A DNA stretch of 64,000 bases from the NCBI GenBank assembly GCA_004369045.1, contig ML213506.1:1-64000 (forward strand), written 5' to 3'. The position numbers were made by a program, and so were the translations under genes. The first letter of the stretch is position 1. Each line of letters opens with the position of its first letter. Source of the stretch: Heliocybe sulcata. Lineage: Eukaryota > Basidiomycota > Agaricomycetes > Gloeophyllales > Gloeophyllaceae. Positions 32,939 through 43,891 of this stretch are shown here, piece by piece. The notes under the pieces are model-generated. The model had not been told where the DNA came from. It did no database searches and saw only the letters and a list, made by a program, of their open reading frames with translations.

Positions 32939-34997
32939 AGGGCGCTCCGCCAGGCAGAAGCAGCTTTCAATCGCTTGGAGTATGAAGTCGAAGGCGTGCT
33001 TCGGGACGTCATCGAGAAGATAACTGCGCGCGGCGACCGTCCCGACCGGGAACCCGTTCACATGTCCCAAGCTTCCGTGACGAGTTTGAGCAGATACTTC
33101 ACTTTCCTGCGCTACAGAAACAGTATTGGTTATTACGACACGCTCAAGAAGCTGGGATTGATGACAAGATGGTGGTCAGGCCATCTCGGCACCTATACTC
33201 CCTTCCAGAGCATGCGGCGAAGAGCCATCCTGGCCAGTTTCACGTCTTTTCTGGATCACGATCCCGGTGATGCCCCTACCTGGAACGGGTTCTATGAAGA
33301 CGTACTCGATAAACACTGCTTGCAACACAGTCAACTCGACTTGAACATTGGGGTTGCGTCAGAAGGCTCAGAATTTCTGCTTTCGGACACTTGCTTTGTC
33401 GCAGTGGAAGAGGACGACGGTGCGTCCCTCCTAACCAAGTTAACGTCCAAACTGATGATGTACCCTCAGATCCGGAGACTGGATCATCCTATCTCTTCCC
33501 CATCAGCGCCAGCATAGGTCTCTACCTAGTCTCCTACCCAGTGAACTGGAGCGGCACCTTTCAGAAACAGGGCGCTTCCGCTGCGACCACCATCGACTGC
33601 GATCTCGAATCCGTCCCTGATGTCCATATGCGAAACACCATCCTCTTGCGCAGCAACCCCGCCCAAATCTACTTCCGTTCGCTGACCTCGATCGTCAAAT
33701 CGCTTACGTGGTCTCACGATTTCGAGGCGACCCCGGGCCAGTGGGACTACACGCGTCTCAAAGCACAATGCCGTGATCGAAGCATCCGGGACGCGGTAAA
33801 GAAAACGTTGACGCTAAAGGACACGCTGGCAGTCACGGATCTGACGGAGGATGTCGTATGGATCGGAGAAACGCCCGTGTGTTACGGGTCATTTGCAGAT
33901 ATCTGGAAAGGCACGTGGACCGATCGCATCGACAAGACCAGTCGTGTAGTAAGTCCACACGTTTGATCCTTCCGCACACCGTTGCTGATACACCGGACGC
34001 TCCCAGGTTGCCACGAAAGTTCTCCGATCGGTCATGGTCCAGAATGTCAAAGAAAAGTTGCTCTCTGTCAGTTCTTTGTTATAGGATGCCCTGCGAGGCA
34101 CTGACACGTCCTGCGGGGTATAGCGCCTGAAAGACGAGATCTTAGCGTGGCATCGGTTGAGCCACCCTCACATACTACAGTTCCACGGAGTCGTCCAGAT
34201 GGCCAACACCCTAGGAATGGTATCCGCGTGGTGCAATAACGGCACCGTGATCCATTATCTGAAGCAAGTCAACCCCAGCGCTGACAGACTCGACCTAGTA
34301 TGGTGCCCCATAATGCCAATCTAAACCCTTCTGATGTCAGAATCCAGTTATGCCAAATCGCCTCGGGCGTCTCGTACTTGCACCACTTCAAGCCGGTCGT
34401 CATACACGGCGATCTAAAAGGAGTACGTCCTAATCAACTCTACGCAGTCGCATGACTCACCCGCGCAGAGTAACATCCTAGTCGACCAGCACGCGCGAGC
34501 CGTCATCACGGACTTTGGGCTCTCCAAAGTAATGGAAGACTTTAGCGACTCGATGAACATCCTGACCTCCTTCTTCGCGGGGTCGACCCGGTGGATGGCG
34601 CCAGAGCTCATCCTGGCGCTAATCGAAGACGACGGGCACCCGCCACCGCTGACGACGCACAGCGACGTCTACGCGTTCGCGTCCGTATGTCTCGAGGCGA
34701 GTCCACACGCGCTCCTACTTTCTCTACACTGCACTAACCCTGCGTCTTGCGTAGGTCGCGACGGGGCAGCTGCCGTACCCACATCGAACGAACGACCACG
34801 CCGTCACGGTGGACATCATGCGGGGCGTCAAGCCCTCGCGCGGCGCGCGCTGTCTCGTCGACTGTCTCGACCACGAGGCGTTCTGGTCCATCTTGGACAG
34901 ATGCTGGCACGCGTCCCCGCACATGCGGACTCGTATGACCGAAGTGACGCACTCGTTGCATTCCCTGAAGAAATCCGCTCTCCCTCCAATCCAGTGA
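32686..34997 (+). CDS. DUF4238 domain fused to a TKL-type protein kinase
   Basis: The ATG at 32686 (MEGDPLPHYFPPFLWRFWFS) begins a DUF4238-like domain whose usual HYIPxFLLRxF opening is matched by HYFPPFLWRFW. After an intron come DGNGLDVQFMHIYDVFKDEL, GVLDPGCKRALRQAEAAF, a helical core (ASVTSLSRYFTFLRYRNSIG), FLLSDTCFVAVEED and SYLFPISASIGLYLVSYP, the familiar SDNPxxx...PLSP pattern. Next is a complete kinase domain: glycine loop ETPVCYGSFADIWKGTW, VATKVLRS with the ATP-binding Lys, HPHILQFHGVV, catalytic HGDLKGSNILVDQ, DFGLSK, STRWMAPEL and SDVYAFASVCLE. TGA is at 34995-34997. Estimated length is about 690 residues. All catalytic kinase residues are present. DUF4238 function is unknown; the fusion suggests a sensor or regulator attached to a kinase. 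Confidence 0.8.
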
Positions 34998-35697
34998 TAC
35001 CTCGTAAGAACGCTTACCGTCATCTTCCTTTTCGATTCGTTCTCGGTGACTTTCCACGCTCGGCGCGGACCTCCTGGCCGGACTTCCTAATCGGCGCGAG
35101 GATTCGCCTCCCTCGCCTCGTCCTACCCTACGGATCCTCCGTAATCCTGGAGGAAACAACTATGCTCTCATCCCGCTGTCCGCCACGTCGGAGGTCTCTG
35201 GGTCGCTGGCCGCAGTCGCCGACTTTTCTCTCATTAGTCAGTCTCTCGTATACTGAACGAACCTTGCTTGGATCCCCCAGAAATATCACCAAGAATCAAA
35301 TGCGTGACCGTGTAGGCCTGTCAGAGGGATGTGGTTTTGTCCAGGTCGCCCAGCAAAGGTGACTCGGAGGCGCGGTGCGTCAGCTGTTTTACGGAGGTCT
35401 CCGGGTGGTAGCGGACTATGTAAATGTGGTAGTGATGCCGTGAGCTTGCAAGTAGCACCTTGAGCCCTGATCATGCGACGATTTCGTCAGGATAATCATG
35501 AGGGCAGCAGGAAGAGTCCCGTCGTTGGCGAGAACAGACGCTCGAATATGTTGAACCATGGGGATGGGAAACAAGATTCGTGGCTCCTCTGTTTGATTCG
35601 CCTGCGCTGAGATAGGGCGCGGTATCGTGCCACCAGAAGTCCGTTGCTGGCCTGCTAGTTTGAAGGAACCACGTGAAGTTACACGTCGAGTTATTGA
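34998..35697. other. Intergenic; no gene seen
   Basis: 700 bp after the kinase gene. No credible open frame beyond read-through of the kinase exon's other frames. It ends at a TCACGTGAT palindrome that begins the direct repeat unit. Confidence 0.45.
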
Positions 35698-37240
35698 TCA
35701 CGTGATAATCAACCTCGCGATGTCACGTCGCGCCCCCCATGACCAGCTCCCGGTTCACGCATAAAGGAACCCTGACTCGCATTACCCTCAACCATACCAT
35801 GTGTCCGTACGAAATTAGCAGTAAGACAAGTAAACGATCACAGCCCATAGGTAAACTCCTCATCTCCCAGTACCCACCGCATAGCTCACTGCAGCGCATT
35901 AACGTACAGATCAACCTTGTAACACGCCGCGTCCACGTTGGCGTAAGCGCCGGGCACACTGGTGCCGTTAAAGACTGCGCTCTGTCAGCAATGTACATCA
36001 AATCCGAAGACAGCAGGCACGCACTGACGACAGCCTGGCCGAATTCACCGGGATCGTAGTGGCAGATGGAGAAGAGGTCGTGGTGGCCCTTGACAGCGAG
36101 CTTCGGGCGCTGGCCAAACTGCGGGGACGCCTGCGTGCGCGTTAGACATTGTTGTTGTTGATTTGTGGGGGAGAGATACGCACGACGACACAGTACGAGT
36201 CTTCGGGCGCGGCGCCCTTGAGCTCGTCGGTGTTGGCGGTCATGAGCGCGCTCCCGGAGGAGACGGGCGCGGACTTGAACACGACGGGGTATGCCTCGGA
36301 CAGGACGCCATCGGTGAGCGAGAGCGTGTTGTCGTCGATGGAGTTGTAGATCGGGTCGTACGCGGGGTTCTGTGAGGCGTTCGTGTGCAATCAATAAGGT
36401 GAACAGGGACGGAAGAGGAAGAGTTAAACGCACTGTGAGCCACCATGAGCCATTCGCTGCCACGGGTCCTAGCGCGAGGCCCCAGCCCAGCGGCGAGCCC
36501 GTCTTGTTCGTGTTCGGGAGCGTGGTGTTCACGGCGTCCACGGTAAAGTTGAGCGTGTTGACACCGACGCCGTTCCACGTGAAGCAGACGCCCGCGTGCG
36601 CTGTGTTCGCGAGCGCACCGAGGACGAAAGCAGCAGTTAGAGGATGCACGGAGATCATAACGATGTGCGCACGTGGGCGGGCAGTACCAGAGTCCAGGGA
36701 TGGGGATGCACGAGAGCGGGAGCGCTGGTCTGTGCGATGAGGATATACGCGGCGAAGGGGAGGTGGTTTTATATGACGCGGTGAGGCTCGTTGACGGGCT
36801 GCTCAGCCCGTACCGTCGTCGTGATGTTTGAAAGTTTACGTTGATCACCCGCGGAGGCACCATCATGTCGTTCTCGGCTCTTCGCAGCGCCAAAGTGTGG
36901 CGATTCTGAGTTTAGCGCCTCCAATGGTAATGGGATATCCAGGTGTGAGATGCTCGTCGGGGCCTGCTCGTGGAACCTAGGTCTATGCATATGCCCAGTG
37001 CGACAGGACGTCTGAACCCTTTCGCAATATCGCCAGCAGTCGTCGGTCGGTGGGGAGGCACCATCTAGTCGGTCTCGTCTCTCCGCCACGCCATCAGTGC
37101 GGCCATTCATACAGAGAGTCAGGATACTCAGGAAAGACGTAGAGCGTGTACGTAAACCGTAACCAATCAAATCCGTGCATTGCACCGCCTCAAGCCTCTC
37201 CACAACGCCCGCCTGGACCGGGCTGTGCCATTCTCTTGAG
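35698..37240. repeat. Direct repeat unit, copy 1
   Basis: Matches 39525-40995 in the same orientation. Both begin at TCACGTGATA, followed by TCGCGA and GTCAC motifs, GTTCACGCATAA and ACCATACCAT. Both contain a small secreted-protein gene on the minus strand. Both end near ACAACGCCCGCCTGG, preceded by similar CCGTA-CCAAT sequence. Divergence is moderate, with small indels, so the duplication is not very recent. Confidence 0.7.
35886..36658 (-). CDS. Small secreted protein, paralogue of the gene at 40467
   Basis: The start MISVHPLTAAFVLGALANTA is a signal peptide ending at AHA. The mature protein begins GVCFTWNGVGVNTLNFTVDA and has many N-glycosylation sequons (NFT, NTT, NKT, NGS). Later exons give NPAYDPIYNSIDDNTLSLTD, SAPEDSYCVVV-like sequence (here AAPEDSYCVVV), KLAVKGHHDLFSICHYDPGE and VFNGTSVPGAYANVDAACYK with VDLYVNALQ, stopping at TGA 35886-35888. 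About 210 residues, four or more conserved cysteines. Splice edges were judged by comparison with the paralogue. No catalytic motif is seen; function unknown. Confidence 0.75.
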
Positions 37241-37299
37241 GCGGTGGCACCTGAACTGGCAACATTGATTCCTAACCTCTGAGATCTGTTTCTGAGTCT

Positions 37300-37510
37300 T
37301 TATGTTGTGTATATCAACATCACAGCCATCTTAGGAAAGGGCGCATTACGAAGAGCGCCTAGAAATGGGTCGCTTTTGAGTTGGTTGTCGAGTGCGAAAC
37401 TGCGGAATCGGTGGACCTCGAATGTATCTCCGGATATCTTTTGAGACACTCGTTGTGGCACATACAGTGCGATTACCGTCAAGACCCAGGAGCTCCGATA
37501 TGCCCACCTG
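37300..37510 (-). pseudogene. F-box gene fragment related to the gene at 7899
   Basis: The minus-strand frame contains VPQRVSQKISGDTFEVHRFR, SFALDNQ and FLGALRNAPFPKMAVMLIY. The intact F-box gene at 7899 has IRRVSKTFRDASEEYRFRSV, ALDN and FIDSLNGAPFPRVSHLFVHF in the same order. The F-box helix itself and everything after this stretch are missing, so only an internal piece remains. Confidence 0.55.
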
Positions 37511-37602
37511 GATGCTCCGAGTTTCACATCACGAGTATTTGGCTATCCGCCATGGCGCTATCGCACTCTCGCAATAATACCACAGAAGATATCGACTCGG
37601 AC

Positions 37603-39405
37603 CTACGCGACGGTCTCGTAAAGCGAAGACTCGGGAAAATACCGCTTAATCGCCTTATCCAGAAACATGTATGGCGTCACGTAGGTGACATCAATATCGT
37701 CAGCGGTGCCAGCGCCTCCAGTAATCATCCCCAAAATGCCGCCGCTTCTGTCGAGCACAATCGAGCCCGAATCGCCCGGGGCGGAGAACGGACGCGGACC
37801 TCTTTTGTACCCGTACGGGAGCACACCAATCTCGACCGAAGTCTTGTCGATCTTACCCTCCTTGTAGACGCGCGTATACGATTCCATGCCCAAGACCCGA
37901 CCAATGGAGGTCCCGGTCGCGAGGCCGTTCTTGACGACTAGAAGACACTGCTCCCCGTTGTCGTCGACCTGTTTAGGGTTGTAGATATCATCAAGCTGGA
38001 TGGCCCCGCGTGCCTGGAGAAGGCCGTCATCCGGGTAGACGTAGCCGATTCGGTCCTCGTCCCTTGGGAACAAAATCCTTGCGTACTCTCCCACCGAGAC
38101 ATTGCCACCTAAAAGTGAACATGATAGTCAGTTAGACTGCGGGACAAGGATAGAAAAGGACGCGCCGATGTAGACCACGTTGCCCTTGAACTTGTCCCAC
38201 TCGAACTTGCTCTCATCGAGCGCGACGAGAGCCCAATCTTCCGTAAACTTTTGAGGCCCGACGCTTGCGATGGGCTCGACATGGATAACCTCGCCAATAT
38301 CACGGTCCTCTGCAACTGTCCAGAGCTTCGTGATGTGGCTGTGAAGTTCGTCGATCTCTCTAATCTTCCTTTGAGCCCTCTTCATTAAGTTCAAGTGTTC
38401 CTTCCGCATCATGGTAGTTTCCTCAGACTCGCCCTCCTGGTACTCGCCTAGGCGAGTGAGCATGTCCTGCCAGGATTTAATCAACGACTCTTCGCCAGCA
38501 ATAGCTTCCGTCATACTTCGGAGGGTGCTGGCGTAGCCAAAATGGCCGAGGGCAATGATGTGATCGCGGGGACTGCTCGACATCTTGTGAACTAGGCCCA
38601 TGCTACGATAATCAGAAACTGGTCGAGCGACATGGGTGCAGGTGAGGAGAAAGATCCGGCCACCCTCGTTGTTCTCGCGAATATACAACGCGCCGGTGCC
38701 TTCATAATGGGGCGTCTTCAAGGGGGCGATAGCAAGTCCGAGCGTAGGCGTGAAAGGCTTCCTAAACTCGGGAATCGCGTCATACAGGGCTCGAAAGGGA
38801 GCATCTTGGGGCGGGCGACCGCCGGCGTAACAACGGACTCGCGAAAGCCAATCTCAAAATCACTGAAGCCGGCCTCGGAGATGAGCTTAGTGACAGCTTC
38901 AGCCGCGGTATTGGCAAGCTCGTACGAAACAGACCCGGGCACGACGCCGACCCAAAGGAGGAGCAGGCTGAACGTCTTCTTGCCCGCCTCTGCAAACGCC
39001 ACGGGATCAATCGACGTCCAGCGGACGCCCTTGTCGTCTAACAACTTGTAGACACGCTCGCCGAGTTCCAGCCACACGGATTGCATAGGATGCCCGTACA
39101 CTGCTCGAGCCTCTCGGATGATCCGCCAGGCACCTGGACCGGTGCGCACAGGCCAGGCGCTTCCGCTCTTATAAACACATAGAGCAGGCCGCTGGTGAGG
39201 CCATAAAAGTCGTAGGCAGCATTCGGGTAGAAAGCGGCAAGACGCTCCCAGTCGTAGAAGACATGCTCACTGCCTTCCTGGAAGCCGAGTGCTCTGAGCT
39301 GGGAGAGGCTGAGGGGACCGATGCTGTTATTGGAAGGGACGTCGGGGCCCCGCTGGACAGTGACTTGCTGGTACGGGTTCGAGAAATCTCGTCGATAGCG
39401 TCCGA
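37603..39405 (-). CDS. Trypsin-like (PA-clan) serine protease-like protein, probably frameshifted
   Basis: The C-terminal two-thirds is a protease-like domain common in basidiomycetes. A possible catalytic His lies in IFLLTCTHVARPVS, an Asp in EDWALVALDESKF, and the nucleophile motif is APGDSGSIVLDRSG. It ends KRYFPESSLYETVA at TAG 37603-37605. The N-terminal part reads SNNSIGPLSLSQLRALGFQE, HVFYDWERLAAFYPNAAYDF and YGLTSGLLYV. The next family segment, YKSGSAWPVRTGPGAW, is then in another frame by two bases, near 39175. So either there is an unusual intron, an assembly error, or a real frameshift. A helical segment (SVWLELGERVYKLLDDKGV) links the parts. No good start codon is seen; the 5' end abuts the direct-repeat copy beginning at 39525, which may have removed it. 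Confidence 0.6.
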
Positions 39406-39524
39406 AGACACGGGAAGCGAACGCTGAGCAACGAAGGAGAGGGTGCTGCGCCCAGCATACTTGTCAGGATAGGGTCACCGTGCGAACAAATCGACTGGGT
39501 GCCGAAAGTTGGCCACAATTTACT

Positions 39525-40995
39525 GGTCACGTGATAGTCGACCTCGCGACGTCACATCACGTCTTGTGCGCCTTCCCATGAACAGCTCCAGTTCACGCAT
39601 AAGGAGTGCATTATCCTCGACCATACCATATCCGCCCGGTATTATTATTAGAATAAGTAAACGAGCACAGTCCGCAGGTCCACCCTTCCCTTCCCAGCAC
39701 CTACCGCACATTAACGTAGAGATCGACCTTATAGCACGCCGCGTCCACATCATCATAAGCGCCGGGCACACTGGTCCCATTAAAAACTGCACTCTCTCAG
39801 CACCGCACGCCATCTCATAAAACAACAGGCACGCACTGACAACAGCCTGTCCAAACGCCCCGGGGTCGTAGTGGCAGATCGAGAACAGGTCATCGCGGCC
39901 TTTAACAGCGAGCTTCGGGCGCGCTCCAAACAGCCCGGGCGCCTGTGCGCGCGCGTCAGTCATAGGGATAACGTATGTAGGAGAGAGGGAGGGACGCACG
40001 ACGACGCAGTACGAGTCCTCGGGCGCGGAGCTCTTGAGCTGGGCAATGTTCGCGGCCATGAGCGCGCTCCCGGGGGCGACGGGCGCGGACTTGAATTCGG
40101 CGGGGTACGCCTCGGCGAGGACGCCATCAGCGAGCGAGAGCGTGTTGTCGTCGTTGGAGTAGACGGGGTCGTACGCGGGGTTCTGCAGCGTGTGTTCGCA
40201 ATTAGTACTCAGTGAACAGGAACAGAAGGGGTGAAGAGAGAAACGAACGGTGAGCCACCACGACCCGTTCGCGGACGCGGGCCCGAGCGCGAGACTCCAG
40301 CCCAGCGGCGCGCCCGTCCGATTCGCATTCGGGAGCGTCGTGTTCACAGCGTCCACCGTAAAATTGCTCAGCGTGTTGACGCCGACGCCGTTCCACGTGA
40401 AGCACACATCCGCGTGCGCACCGAGGACCAAAGCAGCCGTTAAAGCTAAAGAACGTGGGGAGATCATGATGTTGGTAGTAGAGTCAAGTACTTGGTGGCG
40501 ATGAGGATATACGTGATGAAAGAGAGGCGATTTATATGGATCCTCTGCCCGCCGTCGTCGCCAAGGGCAGGCACCACCCACACTCTCGGCTCCTATAAAA
40601 CCCGATCGATGCTCGCGTCAGTTCCATCGAGGAGACGCGCCCGCAAGTCTACTTGCACGCGCCCGTTCGCTCATCACAGGGGGGACAAAGCTGGACTCGC
40701 CTAGGCAGTTTTCTGGCGAGACGTTCTCCCCAACTCGGTGGTCACGCAGAAACACGAGCCAGACGAAACATGCCTGAATAAGAAAAAGGAAAGACCACAT
40801 CCCTAGTACGAGGCTCGCAGAGCCTCGCACTCAGAGTTAGACGACCGCAGCGACACTCAGGCCTCAGGACCAAAAGCAAAAGCCAGAGTGCGTGTAAGCC
40901 GTACCCAATAAAATCTGCCCGAGTCCCACATCATTGGCATCGCACCGTCTCCTGCTTTTGTACAACGCCCGCCTGGTTCGCACCGGTCCTGTCAC
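39525..40995. repeat. Direct repeat unit, copy 2
   Basis: Same orientation and content as 35698-37240, starting at GTCACGTGATAGTCGACCTC and ending near CAACGCCCGCCTGG. It contains the second small secreted-protein gene. Its left edge coincides with the apparent 5' limit of the protease-like gene. Confidence 0.7.
39711..40467 (-). CDS. Small secreted protein, paralogue of the gene at 36658
   Basis: The start MISPRSLALTAALVLGAHA is a signal peptide. The mature protein is DVCFTWNGVGVNTLSNFTVD, then NTTLPNANRTGAPLGWSLAL, NPAYDPVYSNDDNTLSLADG, SSAPEDSYCVVV, KLAVKGRDDLFSICHYDPGA and FNGTSVPGAYDDVDAACYKV with DLYVNVR, stopping at TAG 39711-39713. Its sequence follows its paralogue closely across exons and intron places. 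An extra in-frame ATG upstream at 40581 would add a non-hydrophobic leader, so the ATG at 40467, giving a signal peptide, is preferred. Function unknown. Confidence 0.77.
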
Positions 40996-41389
40996 AGGGG
41001 GTAATGCACTGGACGATATATATTGTTCCGAAGGTTGTGGTCACCGGTCATGCAGCGTACAGTTATCAATTGTAGATGGACTTGAGATGAACATGACGAG
41101 CCAACGATCGCGTTACGCGTGATACCACGCGCGCACCGACACACGCGTCTGAGTTCAAACCTTGCAAGTTACCGAGCGCCATACATGAAAGACGGAATAG
41201 CAGATCATTCAAACGCACTCAAATATATACAGATTACTACACTACTTTCCTCCTACCCGAAAGTACTCATACAACGCAAAGCAGTCCGTGAAGCGTAACA
41301 CAACAAGCGAGAAACTGAACGCAAATCAAAGCGAGACATGTTCCATCTCATTTCAAGATCGTGTTTGTGTGGCGAAACCTCCTCTTCGC
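40996..41389. other. Intergenic; no gene seen
   Basis: About 390 bp with only short frames, between the repeat unit and the 3' end of the membrane-protein gene. Confidence 0.45.
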
Positions 41390-42338
41390 TCATCCACTGC
41401 CCACCAACGGCGCGCGCTCGGGATCCTCCAACGTGATCCCGCCGCCCCTTGCCCTGCGCAGCCGCGAGCCGACGCCCCACGCGCCCTTGACGACCCACAC
41501 GAGCGCGAGGATCGAAAACGCGAGCGCGGAGTAGTGGATGAACTTGCCGGACGTGCCGACAGTCTGGTGGGAGTAGATAGCCCAGAGGGACCAGGCGACG
41601 GCGATGGAGGCGGGGAGGTCGCCCTCGGGCGAGGCAAAGGCGTAGGTTGCGGCTGTGCCTTCCAGGAAGAAGCTGCAAGGTTTGTTAATTAATGTAGTTC
41701 GTAGAAGGAGGGCGAGGGTTTTGAACGTACAGTGCGAGGAAGACAAAGACCTTGGTCCAGACGCCGGCGTGGTGGGTGACGGCGTTGACGCCAAAGGCCT
41801 CGAAAGCGGTGAGGACGACGAGGACGGTGGTCCAACCGTGGTAGAGTGAGAAGGGCAGGTGCACAAAGAGCTCGTCGGCGATGGAGGAAGGCTCATGGTA
41901 CTTCTTAACGGTGTAGTAAATGTGGGTAACTGCGGACGAGACGAAGAGCGCGAGGATGAAAGCTGCGGGAAACGTGTTAGACGTGCACGGGGAGGGAGAG
42001 TGGATTGGATACTCACCAAAGATGTAGTTCCCGTTAGCCCAGAGGTTGACGTACGCCGCGTTGAGCACGGCGAGCAGCGGGAAGCGCCAGCCGATGCCAT
42101 CAATAATGACTGTCTTTCCACCACTGAAGAACTGGTAGACGACAGTCCCGAGGAGGAGGAGATGGATGAGGGACCAAATGCCAAATGCCCATGGTGCGGG
42201 GGTGATGTAGGTCTCCTTGCCGGAGAAGTAGGGCCCGGAGGGCTGTGCGACGGTGTAGACGTTGCTGCCGAGGAAGAGGAGGTAGACAACGACGTTGACG
42301 ATTTTGAGAAGGATGCCGTCTTTCCACGAGTCTGCCAT
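41390..42338 (-). CDS. Multi-span membrane protein (TspO/MBR-like pattern)
   Basis: The start [20 protein letters not shown] enters the first span. Then come [20 protein letters not shown] and [72 protein letters not shown] and [14 protein letters not shown], and lastly [18 protein letters not shown], before a basic and polar tail ending ERAPLVGSG. At least three short introns. The TPxxWAFGIWxxI motif and Trp-rich spans recall tryptophan-rich sensory (TspO/MBR) proteins, although this product seems to have six to seven spans rather than five. The membrane nature is certain; the family call is tentative. Confidence 0.7.
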
Positions 42339-42435
42339 GGCTGCTGGGGAGTACGCTGGAGGTACAGGGAGAGACAGGTGCGCAGGGCGAGCCTTTTGAA
42401 GGGCTGCGCAGCACTGCCGGTGACGACACGAGGGA

Positions 42436-42447
42436 CACGTGACGTCA
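42436..42447. promoter_or_regulatory. Overlapping CACGTG and TGACGTCA sites
   Basis: About 100 bp upstream of the membrane-protein start codon, an E-box (CACGTG, 42436-42441) overlaps a perfect CRE palindrome (TGACGTCA, 42440-42447). bHLH and bZIP (ATF/CREB) regulators bind such sites in fungi. Binding here is inferred from sequence only. Confidence 0.5.
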
Positions 42448-42471
42448 TGTGGCTCTGGGCGCGTGTTCTGA

Positions 42472-43047
42472 TTGGCTGGATTGGCCCGCCTGACCTTTCG
42501 CGGTGTCGTCCTGACCTTTCTCGAACGCCTTCAAGGCTTCACAATAGCCTCTCTAACTCGCAATTCTCTTGTCTTCCCTGTTGAAGAAGACGACTCTTTA
42601 CTTTCGACGGTTTTAAGCTGCGAAGAGATGAAGTCTAAATGGAGCCCCGGCGTACCTGGCCCACTCCAGCTATTTTGTGACCGCATCGGTCATGCTCGAG
42701 TTCCTGACATAGCTCCTGACATAGCTCCATGCTCCGTCCATCTCCCGGTCCTCACTGCGGCGGTCTCGACGATGGCGACTACGGGTGCTCTCATCGTCTA
42801 TGGCGCTGCAGCACGCAGTCTTCTCTCCGCCGTCCTTACGTCCCCCGCGCTTGCTTCCCCGGCATTCTGGCAATCAGGCCGTTTAAACGCCAGCAAAGGA
42901 ATTGATGCAACTCTCTCTGATATCGTTCTCGAAATTCGATTCCTACGTCTCACGGGCGTTCTCAGTCAATATGACAACGACGCCATACAAGAATCACGCC
43001 CCATCACCCGTACGGTAGTACGTGCGTGGATTCCAAATCTTGTATGA
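42472..43047 (+). other. Unassigned open frame, 191 codons or fewer
   Basis: An uninterrupted plus-strand frame; a likely first ATG is at 42772 (MATTGALIVYGAAARSLLSA). Ala/Leu/Ser-rich with no domain I know. It runs to just before the broken F-box copy and could be an unrelated small gene, a decayed exon or chance. Confidence 0.25.
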
Positions 43048-43104
43048 CCAGCCCTGTACTCGACGGGCGACCATGGTAGACGGAGTACTCCCATAATCCA
43101 GAGA

Positions 43105-43545
43105 TAATCGGCAATCCAGTAATCGGCCGCCCTCCGGTACGCGCTCCAGCTGTTCGCCGCTTGTGCTGAGGACAGCCCGTCTTGCGCCTTGCATGCATCG
43201 GAGAAGCCTGAGCGATTGCGACGAGACAGGGCACGTGGTTGCGGTCCGTCAGACATAGAACATCCTCGGTTCGTGTCCAGCATGTTTCGTGAGCCATGCA
43301 TAGTTTTGCTGTCCAGGTGTACATCATTGGTCTCCAGTATATGCGCCTTCAGTCCTTGGATGGTTTGGAGGAAGGCAGGGAGGCCAATATTCCATGGCAT
43401 AGCATGGAAACGATGCATGACATTGGGACAGCCGTTGAGGAACACGATCGTATAGCTGCAGTGGGCCAGTGAGTTTCTTAATGCTATATCTTCGTCAAGA
43501 TATGTATGTCTAGTGCATTCGGAGACGACTACTTCATGTGGTTCC
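43105..43545 (+). pseudogene. Broken F-box gene copy
   Basis: A fragment of the F-box family found whole at 45424-47661 and 48560-51166. It begins around the part equal to NNIIQQSAALQY and reads LRYALQLFAACAEDSPSCAL. It then shifts frame, and contains a stop between VRHRTSSVRVQHVS and the continuation. Family sequence resumes as LQSLDGLEEGREANIPWHSM and HDIGTAVEEHDRIAAVGQ, followed by the conserved donor GTGAGTTTCT and the start of the next exon (GDDYFMWF). The F-box itself and the C-terminal two-thirds are absent. Confidence 0.7.
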
Positions 43546-43891
43546 ATTCATTTATCCTCGTCGTTATTTCGACCTGTGTCGACGCTGTACCACTGTCAGT
43601 GTTCTTGTATAGTCTGATACTTCCAGATCTCGGTGTACTATCTTGCGTGCACTTTTCTGTATCTATTTGCTATGCTAGGTTATTACTCGTTGACCTCGTC
43701 TGGCGGTGGTCGTGGTCGAACTCCGCTCGCTAGGCTGACTTTGTGTGTGGCAGTAGGCATAGTAGGCACCATTACAGTTACCCACTCCTTCAGAGAAATA
43801 CTTGTCCTCAGCAAACGAGAGGCTTCGGCAGTGTTACATAGAAGTCACGCTCCCGGATCTCGGACCGCCCAATCTCCCTCCTCAAGCCACC

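Noticed and set aside
34532-35362. A 276-codon frame at the 3' end of the kinase gene
   Set aside because: It reads through a kinase intron in the wrong frame; the kinase C-terminus is better explained by splicing to the exon ending at 34997.
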